This document shows positions 1-11,302 of a stretch of DNA of 40,574 bases, piece by piece. A program made the position numbers and the translations under genes. Positions within the stretch are counted from its first letter, which is position 1. Each line of letters begins with the position of its first letter. Origin of the DNA: Gnetum montanum (lineage: Eukaryota; Streptophyta; Gnetopsida; Gnetales; Gnetaceae); the NCBI GenBank assembly GCA_015680685.1, contig MNCI01009556.1, positions 188,001 through 228,574 of the forward strand, read 5' to 3'. The notes below the pieces were generated by a model that worked only from the letters and a program-made list of their open reading frames with translations, searched no databases and was not told the DNA's origin.

Positions 1-141
1 AAATTAAAACACGTAAGGCTAGGTGATAAGAGAGTGAAGGACTATTACATGAATTTTTGTAAGACTTTATAGCCTTAAAAAGTTCATTAGGATAACTATG
101 AGCAAGCATCCAACTTTCAAGCAGGACTCAAAAGGGAGTAT
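1..141 (+). mobile_element. Element H internal fragment, left of the element 1 insertion
   Basis: This short stretch is the left flank of element 1. Its last five bases (137-141, AGTAT) are repeated at 9355-9359, so it is continuous with the sequence from 9360. In one frame it reads as a broken gag-like peptide (VKDYYMNFCKTL, then stops). The start of the host element lies outside the window. Assignment to gag rests on continuity with the zinc-knuckle-like segment at about 9640-9690, not on this fragment alone. Confidence 0.55.
137..141. repeat. Target-site duplication of element 1, left copy (AGTAT)
   Basis: The five bases AGTAT directly precede the LTR start at 142. They recur directly after the 3' LTR end, at 9355-9359. 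Five bases is the usual duplication length for Ty3/gypsy integration. Confidence 0.85.
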
Positions 142-1000
142 TAATGAATCATGGTTTGCCAGGCCCGAATATCGGATCCTCGATATCGGGTATGCGATAT
201 CACAGCTTGGATAACAATATTGAATACACAATATTGTGATTCCTATGTAGGCCTATAAATAAAGCATTCAGGAAAATAAGAAGGGAGTTAGCTGGTAAGT
301 ATTTAGGGTTGAGTCTTTTTGTTAATTTTTAGTTAGTTTTTAGTTCCTTTTCCAAATGCATGCCCATAGTGTGATTTTTGTAATTGTACAGGACCTTTGT
401 TCGAGTGTGACGTACTTGGACACGCACATAGGTGACAATAAAGATTGAGATTACTCCATCATTGCAACATTCACTTATTTTTAAATTATTTAATTATTAA
501 CTATTATTTATTATTTTCTTAGTTAATATTTCTCTATCACTATTTACTATACCTATTGTTAATGCAGAATGGGTACATCTTAATCATGAACATTTAAGTG
601 TAACTACTTGGTAATCTAGTAGTGTATCTAATAGTGCTCAAGTAATGTGCGCTTGGTAACCCCAGAAGCACAAGGTTCAAGATGTGTACGGATGATTAAG
701 GATAGATGCTCATTGCACTTAGGCTAGCTTAGATTTTATTTTCCATAATCTATTAGTTTACTCAAGTTATTTCTCATTGGCTTATGAGTACCATAGTAAT
801 TTGGAATCACATCATATGCCTCACTTTGGACCAAACCATATGTGACAAAACAAATACTAGTCTAGGTGGGAAGACAATGAACTATGATCAATGTGCAACT
901 ATCTAGGTGCCACAACTAGTCCATCTAGAGAGTTCAATCAAATCATGCGTACATGCTCATATTCATATGATTGAGCATAGGGGTACCTTGCTACTCATCG
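142..1000 (+). repeat. 5' LTR of element 1
   Basis: The boundaries come from alignment to the LTRs at 8500-9354 and 21194-22065 and from the target duplication. Family termini are TGATGAGT/TGATGAAT at the start and ACTCATCA at the end. Here both have decayed, to TAATGAATC and ACTCATCG. The U3 has GATATC-rich palindromes at 164-210, a perfect palindrome CACAATATTGTG at 227-238 and a TATA box near 253. An AT-rich block follows at about 478-540. The remainder matches the other LTR copies to the end. Confidence 0.9.
253..262 (+). promoter_or_regulatory. TATA box of the element 1 5' LTR
   Basis: CTATAAATAA lies about 112 bases into the LTR, just downstream of the GATATC palindromes. The same motif sits at the equivalent place in every LTR of this family in the window (8611, 21336, and minus-strand 12346 and 18096). 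It is the likely RNA polymerase II core promoter for the element. Confidence 0.7.
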
Positions 1001-1001
1001 T

Positions 1002-1019
1002 TAACATCGCTGCTACGGA
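1002..1019 (+). other. Decayed primer binding site, tRNA-Asp type
   Basis: The sequence one base after the LTR aligns with the well-preserved site of element 2 (17358-17375). Against the primer site expected for plant tRNA-Asp (TGGCGCCGTTGCCGGGGA), this copy keeps about 10 of 18 positions, most changes being transitions. Position and homology to the sister element support the call more than the bases do. Confidence 0.5.
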
Positions 1020-1133
1020 TGATGCTAGTTATCTAGATTAGTTATATCATACAAGATCATTTTAACAAAGTATTAACAATACATCTTTTAGAAAAGAAAT
1101 TTACTTCAATTAAGTCACACAAAATTCACAACA

Positions 1134-3507
1134 ATATCTCTCTTACAAGACAATGGTAACACAACATCTAGTAAGGCAATTCATTGGAGAACCAATGAAA
1201 TGTATGACAACAAATAAGTTTGGAGTACTCAATCTTATGTAGGATTCTCATATGTTCATGAACACCCCGATGATACTTAATAACTCTTATCATCCAACTT
1301 AGACACATTTAGTAAGGATGGTACATCCCATGGAATGAGGGGGCACATAAGGCCTAGGACCTTCTCAATGATTAATAAGAGTTTATCCAGGCATGATTGG
1401 AAGACTTACAAAACTCATGACAAGTCTTCCAGTTCTTTCTCTTCCTCTATTCCTTCAATGCCAGGTTTTGACATGGATGACCATTTCTCAAGGGGTTAAC
1501 ATAGACATAAAAATTGAATCCATAGGAAAATTCATGAATTCCAACATGAACAAAGACAACATTGTCCCAACTCACAAACTCATAACCTACTTAGTGATGA
1601 TGAACCCTTGCTAGCCACTAAGAGCCTAATGCATATACAAGAGGCTATTTATATATATTGTATGCATCGCAAGGAAAGTTGTCTACCTAGGCTTGATTTA
1701 AATAACTTTCCCAAGTTTTTAGGAGGTTATGATTTAGATCTGCAACATCATTTACAAGCCTTTTATGATGGTTGTGCATGGAACAACATTGATAATGGGT
1801 GGGAAATAATTAAGCTCTTTTCTATAACACTCATTGGCCAAGCAAAAGTATGGTATAGGTCTTTAAAACCCAAATCAAATCATTGTTGGCTGACAATGGT
1901 AGAACTATTCAATGAAAGATATCAAACCTATGTAAGAGTGTAAGCCTTGAGGAGACAAATCCAAGAGTGGAAACAAGGGAAACATGAACCATTAGACATG
2001 GCCTTAGAAAGATATTACTCACTATTAAACAACTACCTAGGTCATGGGTTCTTTAAGGAAAGGCTAATCTATCACATCATAGATGGGCTCCATAATGAAA
2101 CAAGGGAGACCCTAGGGATGTATGCCCCAGGTCAACTATATGAACTATGAACCCACCAATTCCAATAGCTTATTAAGCAAGTAGAAAAATAAGAAGGGGA
2201 AATAGCCAAATGGGAGAGTTTTGAAACATCTCAACAAGACAAAACTCTTAAAGTAACAAAGGTCCATAATCATGAAGAGGAAAAATCGACTTACCTTGAG
2301 GAGGTGGAACCATCACCATCCTTGGCAATACTAAAATCACTAAATGAAATCAATGCAAAGATTAATAAAATGATGAAATGGGTACATGAAAAATGTGGAG
2401 AATATGAAAATATTATCAGAGGTAGAACCATGCAAGATCACTCTAACAACTAGAACAAACAAAGGATGCCAAACTTAAAAAAAATAGAACAAAATACCAT
2501 TCATCAATCGGAAAGAAGGGTTGAAGAAAATAAGGATAGGAACTCAACTGCAAATCATAAGTATCAATGTGATGTTTTTCTATATGATCATCCCAAAAGC
2601 CAATGCCCAGTATTGTCACATTTACATGAGCATTAGGGAGGAATGTTACATCAAGATTTTGTATCAAAGTACCATGTCCAATCGTAGTGGCAAAACCCCC
2701 AATCATGCGGGAGGCCACCACCGAACAAACCACACCTTTCATATACCCCAACACCAAGTTCTTATTATGTTTAACCGCCTATTTGTCCAACATGGTTGAC
2801 ATCCTCTATTTCACCTCATTGTTATCATTCTCCCAAGTACTATTAGCCCATGTCCTCTCCCACAGGATCGCCACCTCATGTTCCTTATGCTCCTCCTTAC
2901 CATTAATATTCTCATCCTTCACCTCCTTCTACATTGCCACCAATTGTGCTAAAAATTTTTTCACCACAACACCAACCCGCAAACATTACTTATGATACTA
3001 CAGTCAACAATAGTGGAGTTCCTCCACAACATCAAAATCATCCTTTCTTTAGGCATGACCATAGAAATAGACAACACGGTTCTGAAACCACTACATCTAC
3101 TAATTTAGCACAAGCCTAGCATTGTGATGCAACTTCCTCCTTGAACTCAATGCCCCATGTTTCCTTATTTGGTCCATCAATTAACAGTTCAAAAACCATC
3201 TAACCCAATGGATATAACCATGAAGGAAGACTCATCGATCCTTTGATACCATCCTATAGTCATGAGTGTTATAGTGGGTTAGCTCCTTATCACATGACCA
3301 CATCTTCTAATCTACTCCACTATGCCTACTTTCATCAAGTGTGTGAATCCCAATTTGGGTACATTCCTACCACCACATCAAAAGACACCCAGTGGTTTGG
3401 ATATGACTAAACCCAAATGTTTTCGACATGCATGGATCCAAATTTTCCATTTATTAATTCTAGTCATGCTCAAAGGTTTAGTCATGGGGGATACTGCCCC
3501 ATTCTAA
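1134..3507 (+). pseudogene. Gag relic of element 1 (retrotrans_gag type)
   Basis: Gag would form the particle shell. The frame starts where element 2 has ATG; here that codon is ATA. The N-terminal segment contains IHWRTNEMYD, shared with element 2. The core (about 1690-2150) shows LPRLDLNNFPKF, then AKVWYRSLKP, WLTMVELFNERYQ and LRRQIQEWKQ, and ends IDGLHNETRETLGMY. This is the layout of the retrotrans_gag family: hydrophobic core, W near an (A)K.W motif, then helices. A weak Cys/His cluster (QCDVFLYDHPKSQCP, about 2558-2610) may be a degenerate knuckle. The tail (about 2690-3500) is rich in Pro, His and Ser. There are several in-frame stops (for example 1941-1943) and frameshifts, so no intact product is possible. 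The nearest relative is the gag at 15251-17235. Confidence 0.8.
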
Positions 3508-4895
3508 TAAGAAGAATTAGTAAATGGTTTTCCTTTTCTTTTATTTTACAATGTTTTGTTTTTTAGCATTTGACTTTTCAAATTTTTGTCTTATCTTTTT
3601 GAGGGTAATCTCATCGATGAATAAAATACTCATGTAACTTTTCGGTTAAGGTGTTTTTCTATGCTATCAAGTCTCAAGTGTAATTTGGATAGTGAGCCCA
3701 CAACATGCACCCATCCATTCTATTAATAAGAGGTTATACTCTAGGTACAATGATATTCTTTTCATCATTAAAACTTAAAGAAACTTTGTACTCATTATGC
3801 CTAGAGTGAAAAATGATGGACTAAGAGGGAATGGATGGGGTGTGACATCAAGGATACTTGTGGATTCTCTTTGGTGACATTTGTATGTGCTATCATGTAG
3901 CTTGGTTGTGCTAATATCCCTGTAGATCTAATGAAAAATGGAAGTAAGAGTAATAAAGGCACGCAATCAAGAACCTCAATGCTATTCTAGAGGGTCCCAT
4001 TGGAAAGACATGCATCCATGCCTGAAGGTTGGTGGCTTCTCCAAATTACTTTTGGAAAAGACAAGGTGCCAAAGCAGCCAGATGAAGAAAAAGAAAAAAT
4101 AGAAAAAATAGCAAAGAAAAGATCAAGAAGAATGTGTTGTCGAGAAATTCCAAATCACTCCTCCCTTGTAAAAAATGTCAATTGATCATATAAATTACTA
4201 TCATGATGCTCTTATGGTTATCTATCATTAGATGAAATGATGTAATGTCACTAGTCAAAGGTATGGAATTGATCTAGATTTTGGAGTGAAAGACTAATGA
4301 TACATTAATCATGCCCCACAATTAGGATTCATTGTGCCCAGGGTAAGTTACCTCATGTCCCAATTTTGGCAATCCCTTCTACAATTTGCTTCACCAAACT
4401 ATCCAAGTATTTCTAATTTTTGTCTTGTGTAGCATAGAATTCATACATCATCATGGTGGTATTTAACATGTGTGTGTTTTGTTTTAGTAATGCAAATTTC
4501 ATTTAACGCTTCTAGTGCCTACAGACATTTTAAGATGTGGTTATGCAAGGGCATGATAGGTTGGAACCTCCTTTGGGGAGAACCCACTTGCATAACTTTT
4601 GTAATTTTCACTCACTACACATCACCACATCATCTTATACCCTCCAAGTACTACATTGCTGAATTTATTCTTCCCTTTATTATCATTTCAACTTGGCCAT
4701 TCTTGTCCACCACTAATGTCCTTTTACTACACTTTTTTTAAGAACTTCATTATATGATTCCACTTCATTACATTGTTTGTGCCTTAATGTCTATTTAACA
4801 TTTTCCCAGACCTTCCAAATCTACCTTAAATCCTTCCTTTTTGGCCATGGAAATTCAAAAATTTATCAATTTTACCACTTACCCTATTCTAGAAG

Positions 4896-5020
4896 GGATG
4901 CGATATCAAGTACCCGATATCAGGTCTAATGCGATAGCAGGTCTACACTAGCATGTATGTGATATTGAGTTTGTGCTAGCACATACGTGTGATATCACGT
5001 CCATAAAACCTATATATATG
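4896..5020 (+). promoter_or_regulatory. U3-like GATATC cassette with TATA box inside element 1
   Basis: The segment contains GCGATATCAAG, CCCGATATCAGG, GCGATAGCAGG, TGTGATATTGAG and GTGTGATATCACG, followed by CTATATATAT at 5010-5019. The arrangement resembles the LTR U3 regions (164-260 and 18120-18236): palindromes, then TATA. It lies about 500 bases upstream of the ORF2 start, so it could be an internal promoter. The TATA-like part is kept in element 2 (about 13855-13875) but the GATATC motifs are not. Promoter function is inference. Confidence 0.35.
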
Positions 5021-5023
5021 GAA

Positions 5024-5050
5024 CCCCCCCCCCCCCCCCCCCCCCNNNNN
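5024..5050. other. Poly-C run (22 bases) ending in five Ns
   Basis: A homopolymer of C at 5024-5045 runs straight into Ns at 5046-5050. Element 2 has only a short CCCCC at the equivalent place. The length is therefore unreliable, and the run may be partly a sequencing or assembly artefact at a gap edge. Confidence 0.85.
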
Positions 5051-5511
5051 GTGCATTAATGTCATTTTCCACTATTCACACAAGGGGAGTTGTTGCAATT
5101 TTCTTCCATGAATTTTCAAGCTTGTGCACCTATCATTTAAACATCAATTTCTTACTCATTAATTCTCTGACTCTCCTTTCAATCAAACCTACTTAAACTC
5201 AGAGTGTTTAACTCAGTTTTGGGGGAAGGGTACACTCCAAGTTGTACATAGTTTTTCTCAAAATTCAATGTTTTCTAAAGGATATCAAAGGGGTAAGTGA
5301 TCTTTAAAAATTATAAGAACTTATGCCAAACCAATTTTATTCCTTCTCCCAAACCATGGAAAATTAAAACTTTTAGGGGGATTTTCTTGAAAATTTATAA
5401 CTCTAAATCACAATAAGCAAGAATTGACTTCATTAAAGGCAATGAGTAAGGTATAAGATAATTAAATTTTACTAAATTACCTTACTAACAATTGATCCTA
5501 TGTGATTAAAA

Positions 5512-8310
5512 ATGTCCCCTAAATGAGAACAACAAGGAGGACCCTCTCACGGTACATCCAAATGGCCAAGGAGAGGCAGAGGCCAAGTACCTCTCATAGA
5601 ACATGTAGAGTAGGAGGCACAAGCATTCAGCATTCATAAAGAACACCCTATTACTGCACAATCTAGGCATGAAAAAGGTGGAAAAGTTATGGCACCTAAA
5701 AAAGGACAACATCTCACATTATCTTTAGAATGTGTTTAGGAAATTTGGGAATGGTCGACATTAGCTGCAGTGGTTGTGGAACTCAACTTTGGACCTTCTA
5801 TTGAATTTTCCCTTAATTCTATCAGAGATCAACTCAAAGGATCTCCATTGTGGCCTGTTCTCTGAAAGAATGGAAAATGGTATTTGGGGGAGACATTCCA
5901 ATTTTGGAATAATAAGGAAGAATGAACCAACATTGATATTGGTGGGATTTTAGTTGATTTCTCTACTAATGTCATTTCAAAAATTCTAAACTTTCCAAAT
6001 ATAGGACCCAAGGTTGCTCACCTTTCCACTTGCTCTAATGTTGATGCATGGAAAATATCGTTAATAAGGGCATATGACAAAGAAGATAAAATATATGGGG
6101 ACATCACCCTTGAAGAGAGAATCTATTTCAAAATTGGCACCTATCACCTCTTCCCAACAAAAGGATTAAGCAGAATTTTCACCTATGCAGCTAGAGGAAG
6201 TGCAATCCTAAAGGGCAAGGTTGATGCCAACTTTCCCCATATATATCTCACAGAAATATTAAGGTTGTTTGAAGAATGTAAGATGGAGAAGTTTGCATTG
6301 CCTTTCCCCTATCTAATCAAGAAGTTATGTTGGCATGCTAGAATTCTAGGGTACACTAATGACATCCTTAGAAAAGATCAAAATGCCTCATATGATAAAT
6401 TACTAAAGCCACCAGCACTAAGGAAAGATGCTAGTGAGACATTAAAGCCTAAGAAAAAGTAGATGGTTCGGCCAACTACACCTCAAACAACTAGGCCTAG
6501 CCAACTTTTGGACATGAGGCCTAGTTAACAATAGGAAGTAGGGCCTAGTACATAACCCATAGGCTAGCAAGACTAACTGCCACCACCATTGCAAGATTAT
6601 TGACTATCAATGAGCCACCTCAGGGCCATCGCAAAATTGGTCAGTTGTGGGAGTCATGATGAGGGTAACCTCTTCAAGGTCATTGACAATGTTGTATAGC
6701 CTATGGTCTTAATTGATCATGCATAGGATGATGTTTCTATACAAATAGGAGGAGGGAAATCATGTTGGTCATAGCAGATCCCTAAAAACATTACATCTTT
6801 TCAAGTGCAATTAGAAATTGGTGAAGGCACCACAATAGTGGTCATGCAATACCAGGATGCAGCTAGAGTAGCAGAAGTGATCAGAGATCACATCAAAGAA
6901 TCATTTAGTGTCCTTGTTGTGCCACCAATAGATTTCATAGTAGCACATGATGCTCAAGCCTTAGCTAGTCCCTCGATGACTACTATAGATTATGAGGATG
7001 TTTTGGATCGGTTCCTACAAATAGGAAAAGTGATGACATCTTTATTTGACATCCCTCAAGATATCACAACAACACAATCAAACCTTATCTCCACAAAAGG
7101 AAAGCTATTCATGATGGAGGTTAGGGCTAAACATGCAAAGGATGAGTTTAAAATACTTCGAGAGAAATTTGTTTCCCTACAAGCTACATAGCAGGATTCA
7201 TCCCAATTTATTCTAGCCAACCAACTAGAGTCATTTTGGATAGAGTAGCTAAATAAATTTTTAGAAGAGAATAAAAGGATGGCAAGGGGAAAATAGAAGG
7301 CTAATTGGGATGCTTCAAAGGCATAAGCCCAAACATACCCACATGCCAAGGCACTCAAGGCCTTACAAGAAAAAAATAAACACCTTGCTACTAAAAATCT
7401 TCGATTGACCACAATCAAAAAATAGAAGAATGTTCTTAAGAATAATTTTCAGCAAATGTGAGAACAATTAATAAGGGTAAACTAGGATATAAATCTCTTA
7501 GCTAGAAAAAATAGAACCATCTCAATGGAGGAGGTACATGCAATCTATCAAAAGATGGCTATTGAAAGAAGGATGTGGAAAAATGAGGCTAAGTGACATG
7601 AGAAACTAAAGGAACATTTTTGAGATTAGGTGGGAATGTACAAGTAGATCATTGAAAAATAAATCCATATGGCCAAAGCCCATATCAAAACTCTTAGTTC
7701 TTAGAATGTTGACTGGCAGGCCATACTGGATACTTATGCCTTCATCCACCAAGTAGAACTAAAGAGCTGGGACCTACAAATCTAGGATCTCACTAAGTAC
7801 ATGGAGTTGGCAAACCTATAGTATGCCAACTTAGCCATGTTGATAGTAGGAGACTTGAGGATAGAATTGGAGAAACAAATAGTAGCCACCTATACTAAGT
7901 ATGAAGCAAAATTTGTTGAACATAAGAAGACACTATAGAAATTAAAGGTAGCAAATTCTAAGTTAGAGGTGGTCAAAGCTAGCTACCAAGGCTAAAAGGA
8001 TGTTGTGCCAGATTTGGCTCGATGGCTCACAGGTTACCACAAATGTAGAAACAAAGCTAGAGCCTATGAGAAGGAATGATGATTTTTTGTAGCTTGGTAC
8101 ATTAAAAGAAATTAGATGTTTTTGCAACTATCATGTCCATGGCAGGTGTTGACTCCATCAAATATTGGAACATTAGCATAGATAGCACATGATCCCTAAA
8201 CCAAAGAGGAAAAGCTTTAGGTGCTTCTTCAGAGATATCTATTTTCAAATCCTGGAGCACAAGATAAGGGGAAGAGTCCCATGTAGGAGCCACTACCACT
8301 ACCACAATGA
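5512..8310 (+). pseudogene. ORF2 relic of element 1: basic N-terminus, globular domain, long coiled coil
   Basis: This second coding region starts MSPK, matching MVPKRR in element 2, after the conserved TACTAAC. A globular part (about 5760-6400) shows VELNFGPSIEFSLNSIRDQL, KIYGDITLEERIYF, FTYAARGSAILKG and LPFPYLIKKLCWHA. This pattern recalls the 'putative plant transposon protein' domain (PF20167), which occurs in Athila-like elements; I infer this from memory of the family. A second folded stretch covers 6805-7190. From about 7090 to 8050 the frame is Lys/Glu/Ala/Leu-rich with coiled-coil character (KALKALQEKNKHL). The C-terminal tail near 8230-8310 (KSPM then EPLPLPQ) matches the end of ORF2 in element 2. 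Many stops and shifts break it. Its place is that of an envelope-like or accessory gene in Athila-type elements. Its role is unknown. Confidence 0.6.
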
Positions 8311-8490
8311 TTTTCAACAATTTTGTCTTTTGTACTTTGTGTTAGTGTCCCAATTTTGTTTAGTTTAACTCCACACTGTGGCATGAAATAGCTCATGGTT
8401 AGTCCATAATCCTATATCTATCCACTGTGTAATCAAATGAACTTATTCTCATTTTGATTATTTGTCTCAAGGATGAGTTGTTATTCAGTC

Positions 8491-8499
8491 ATGGGGGTA
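8491..8499 (+). other. Polypurine-tract-like site of element 1
   Basis: ATGGGGGTA abuts the 3' LTR start at 8500. Element 2 has the same site (GTGGGGGTA on the minus strand, 12416-12424) immediately before its 3' LTR. Such tracts prime plus-strand DNA synthesis in LTR elements. Confidence 0.65.
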
Positions 8500-9354
8500 T
8501 GATGAATCATGGTTTTCTAGGTCTCAATATCAAATCCTTGATATTGAGTATGCGATATTGCAGCCTAGATAATGATATCAAATACACAATATCAAGATTC
8601 CTATGTTGGCCTATAAATATAGCATTCAGGCATACAGGAAAGGATTCATTTGGTAAGTCTTTAGGGTCAAGTCCTTTTGTCAGTTTTCAGTTCCTTTTGC
8701 AAGTGCATGCCCATATTGTGATGTTTGTAATTGTACAGAACCTTTGTTCAAGTGTGATGTACTTGGACACACACACAATCGGCAATAAATATTGAGATTA
8801 CTCCATCATTGCAACATTCACTTAGTTTTTAATTATTTAATAGTTAATTATTATTTATTATTTTCTTAGTTAATATTTTTTTATCACTATTTACTATTCC
8901 TATTGTTAATGCAGAATGGGTACATCTTAATCATAAACATTTAAGTGTAACTACTTGGTAATCTAGTAGCATATCTAATAGTGCTCAAGTAATGTGTGCT
9001 TAGTAACGACAAAATTAGTACACGTGGTCCAAGATGCATGTACATGATTATGAATGGATTCTCATCTCACTTAATCTAGCCTAGATTTTATTTTGCATTG
9101 TCTATTAGTTTACTCAAGTTATTTCTCATTATCTTTAGGAGTAGCATAGTAATTAGGAATCACATCATATGCCTCACTCTAGACCAAACCATACATGACA
9201 AAGCATAATAGTACTCTAGGTGAGAAGACAATGAACTATGATCAATGTGTAACTATTTAGGTGCCACAACTAGTCCATATATAGAGTTTGACTAGATTGT
9301 GCGTAGATGCTCATATTTGTATGGTTGAGAATAGGGGTAGCTTGCCACTCATCA
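8500..9354 (+). repeat. 3' LTR of element 1
   Basis: It starts TGATGAATCATGG and ends CCACTCATCA, followed by the target duplication AGTAT. The U3 carries a perfect inverted repeat at 8523-8548 (11 bp arms, 4-base loop), further GATATC-type motifs to about 8600, and a TATA box at 8611. It aligns with 142-1000 along its whole length with many substitutions. Confidence 0.92.
8611..8620 (+). promoter_or_regulatory. TATA box of the element 1 3' LTR
   Basis: CTATAAATAT is at the place equivalent to the TATA box of the 5' LTR. In a 3' LTR it would drive transcription into flanking element H, if active. Confidence 0.6.
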
Positions 9355-9359
9355 AGTAT
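9355..9359. repeat. Target-site duplication of element 1, right copy (AGTAT)
   Basis: AGTAT directly follows the 3' LTR and equals 137-141. Removing 142-9359 restores a continuous host sequence. Confidence 0.85.
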
Positions 9360-10971
9360 CAATAAGATCTAACCTTCTATGAACCCCAAAAATTGGATGA
9401 TCCTTTTGAATAGAAGCTTAAGGCTAAGAAGAAACTTCAAGTTTATCATAAAGATCTAAAATATTCTAAAGGAAATGATTCCAAATATTATTTAGATGAG
9501 AAAGGAATCAAGGAGAATGAAAATATCAAAGAAGATGCAATGAAGAAGCACGAGAAGTCCAAGGGGGTCCAAGATTCCAAGAAAGACTATGCAAAGAAAA
9601 GGAAAGGTTAAGAAAATGGCTATGTCTCTAATCTCCAATGATCCAATTATGATGAAAAGGGACATAAATAATGGAAATGTAATAAGCCAAATTTTTTCAA
9701 GAGTAAGGAACTCCAAATCTTGGAAAAGAAAGAGTCCTCTAATGAAGGTTGATCTCTAGTGATTGAAGATGTAACAAAAATTAATCTCTCATTTTTATGG
9801 GAATGTGAATGTTAATTGAGGAAATGATAAAGATGAAGGTTTTAATTAAGTAGAGATCAATGAAAAAAGGAGTTCCTGATTATCTCTTATTGAGGAAATG
9901 AATTATCAATAGTTAAAATTTTGAAAGGAGGAAAATAGAGTTTCATTAAAGGGACCAAAAGATCTTCAAAGTTTAAGCTAGCATACACTACTAATCAAGG
10001 AGAGTTCCTACCTCATGAGTCATAGAGGGTTAAGGATGAAAGCCACAGGAGTGGAAAAGATCAAGGAAGATTAAAGGTAGTTCTAGAAGGTATGATACTT
10101 ATTCTTTTTGAAATTATTCTATACCTTGTGGCAATGGACAAGAGATTCTATGTTAAGTTGAGGTTATCTCATGGGAGAGAGATGAGTCTTCTAGCCAAGG
10201 TATGTTGAAGAATGATTCCTTTAATGATGTTATTGATGAAATTGATGTTACATACATGGAGGAGAATTTACCTTTTAAGTTGGTACCTCCAAAATTGGAT
10301 GATGATCTTATTGATGAGAAACTATTGGGATTAGGGACTCTACTTGGAATCTTGAACCTTCAAGTCTTAATGAGATTGTATAGACACATGTTGAAGATCA
10401 ATTTGAACCAAACATGAATGGAAGAAGCTATGAATAGTTAAGTGAGTCTAATATTTACCTTAAAAATTGTATTAATGTCTCTCATGTTGAAGTTAGTGTA
10501 ATTGATGCTAGTATTTTACTTCAACCTAACAGTAGTTTGTTTAATTGTAATGATTAGAATCATGATCACTATGGTGATTATGAAAACATTATGATTCATG
10601 TTGTGAATGATGGAAGTATGTAACTTTTAATGTTATTATTAGTACGAGAAAGACTAATAATTGTAACGTATCTAATTTTTCAACTAATAATGATGGCTAA
10701 GATAGTAGTAATTATGAGAAGATCATTATTGATTTTGGTGAAGACATTGATAATGATGGATCTGATTATATTGTTTCTGAAATTGATGAGCAGCATGAGG
10801 AAAATATACATTGTGATGTTGATGGTGAAACGGAACTAGATGGTAGTCTCCAAAACACCAAGATGAAGGTGAAGAAGAGGAAAAAGAATGGAAGAAGGAA
10901 AGCTAGTTTGAGGAGACTTAATTCTTTTGAATTTCTTTACTCTTCTTTTGTTGTATACTATGGAAGAAAAA
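9360..10971 (+). pseudogene. Element H coding relic: gag-like zinc knuckle plus long Asn/Asp-rich tail
   Basis: The frame continues from 1-141. A Lys-rich stretch (SKGVQDSKKDYAKKRKG, near 9555-9610) precedes a decayed CCHC knuckle at about 9640-9685. There SNYDEKGHK and WKC keep the His and last Cys, while the first two Cys positions read as a stop and Tyr. Downstream, frames shift several times but show acidic, Asn-rich peptide (IIIDFGEDIDNDGSDYIV near 10720) and then a basic end (KMKVKKRKKNGRRKASLRR, near 10863-10915), closing at about 10972. No protease, RT or integrase motif occurs between the knuckle and the LTR at 11316, so H also looks pol-less. The function of the tail is unknown. Confidence 0.5.
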
Positions 10972-11302
10972 AATGAAATTTGATGCTTCCAAGATGGAGG
11001 CATGGTAGAGCCTTAAGGGAAAACATCAAATCCACTCTTGTTTCATGTAATTTTCCATTTTGATGTAATAAAAAATTATGCTAATATGTATATATGTTTT
11101 TATTTGTGTCATGCCTACACTATATATTGTGTGTTTATGTGTATTGTGAAATAAGTTTTTGATAGTTGAGACAAAATGCTATAAGCTCTAACCATTTCAT
11201 GTCTATGTTGTGCTTTGGTTTATGTCTAAATTATAGTCTATATGAGTGGCTAATAGTTCTTTCAAGTGTAAATGCCTCTTATGTGGGAATCAAGATTCTT
11301 TT

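Larger units (their letters stand above)
3508..5511 (+). other. Long non-coding spacer between gag and ORF2 in element 1
   Basis: Two kilobases with no coding signal I can support. It is nevertheless collinear with the spacer of element 2 (13365-15250). Shared blocks surround GAGGGTCCCATTGGAAAGAC (element 1, near 3990) and GGATTCATTGTGCCC (near 4326). Autonomous relatives would carry pol between gag and the third coding region; here that place is taken by this spacer. It contains a GATATC-rich segment with a TATA box (4896-5020), a poly-C run with Ns (5024-5050), and TACTAAC at 5483-5489, which is also kept in element 2. Confidence 0.7.
142..9354 (+). mobile_element. Element 1: complete pol-less Ty3/gypsy-type LTR retrotransposon (LTR-gag-spacer-ORF2-LTR)
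   Basis: A 9.2 kb element with two related LTRs (142-1000 and 8500-9354), a decayed tRNA-Asp-like primer site, a gag relic (about 1134-3507), a 2 kb non-coding spacer, a second coding relic (5512 to about 8310), a G-rich polypurine site and a 5 bp target duplication AGTAT. I read the forward frames through the interior and saw no protease, reverse transcriptase, RNase H or integrase motif, so it is non-autonomous in its present form. The gag type and primer site suggest the Athila/Tat side of Ty3/gypsy; this is inference. The LTRs differ at many sites by eye, much of it transitions, so the insertion is old. A sister copy lies at 11626-18253 on the other strand. Confidence 0.9.

Noticed and set aside
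286-300. Splice donor GGTAAGT in the element 1 LTRs (also near 8651)
   Set aside because: Present in both element 1 LTRs but absent at the equivalent place in element 2 and the solo LTR, so no conserved splicing scheme can be claimed.
2443-2757. 104-codon minus-strand open frame
   Set aside because: It lies opposite the gag tail of element 1, has no family motif, and the plus-strand gag reading is supported by element 2.
4335-4350. Splice donor AGGGTAAGT in the element 1 spacer
   Set aside because: The homologous site in element 2 reads GGGTTGGT, so the donor is not conserved.
7056-7418. 120-codon minus-strand open frame
   Set aside because: Antisense to the coiled-coil part of ORF2. The plus-strand reading is shared with element 2, this one is not.
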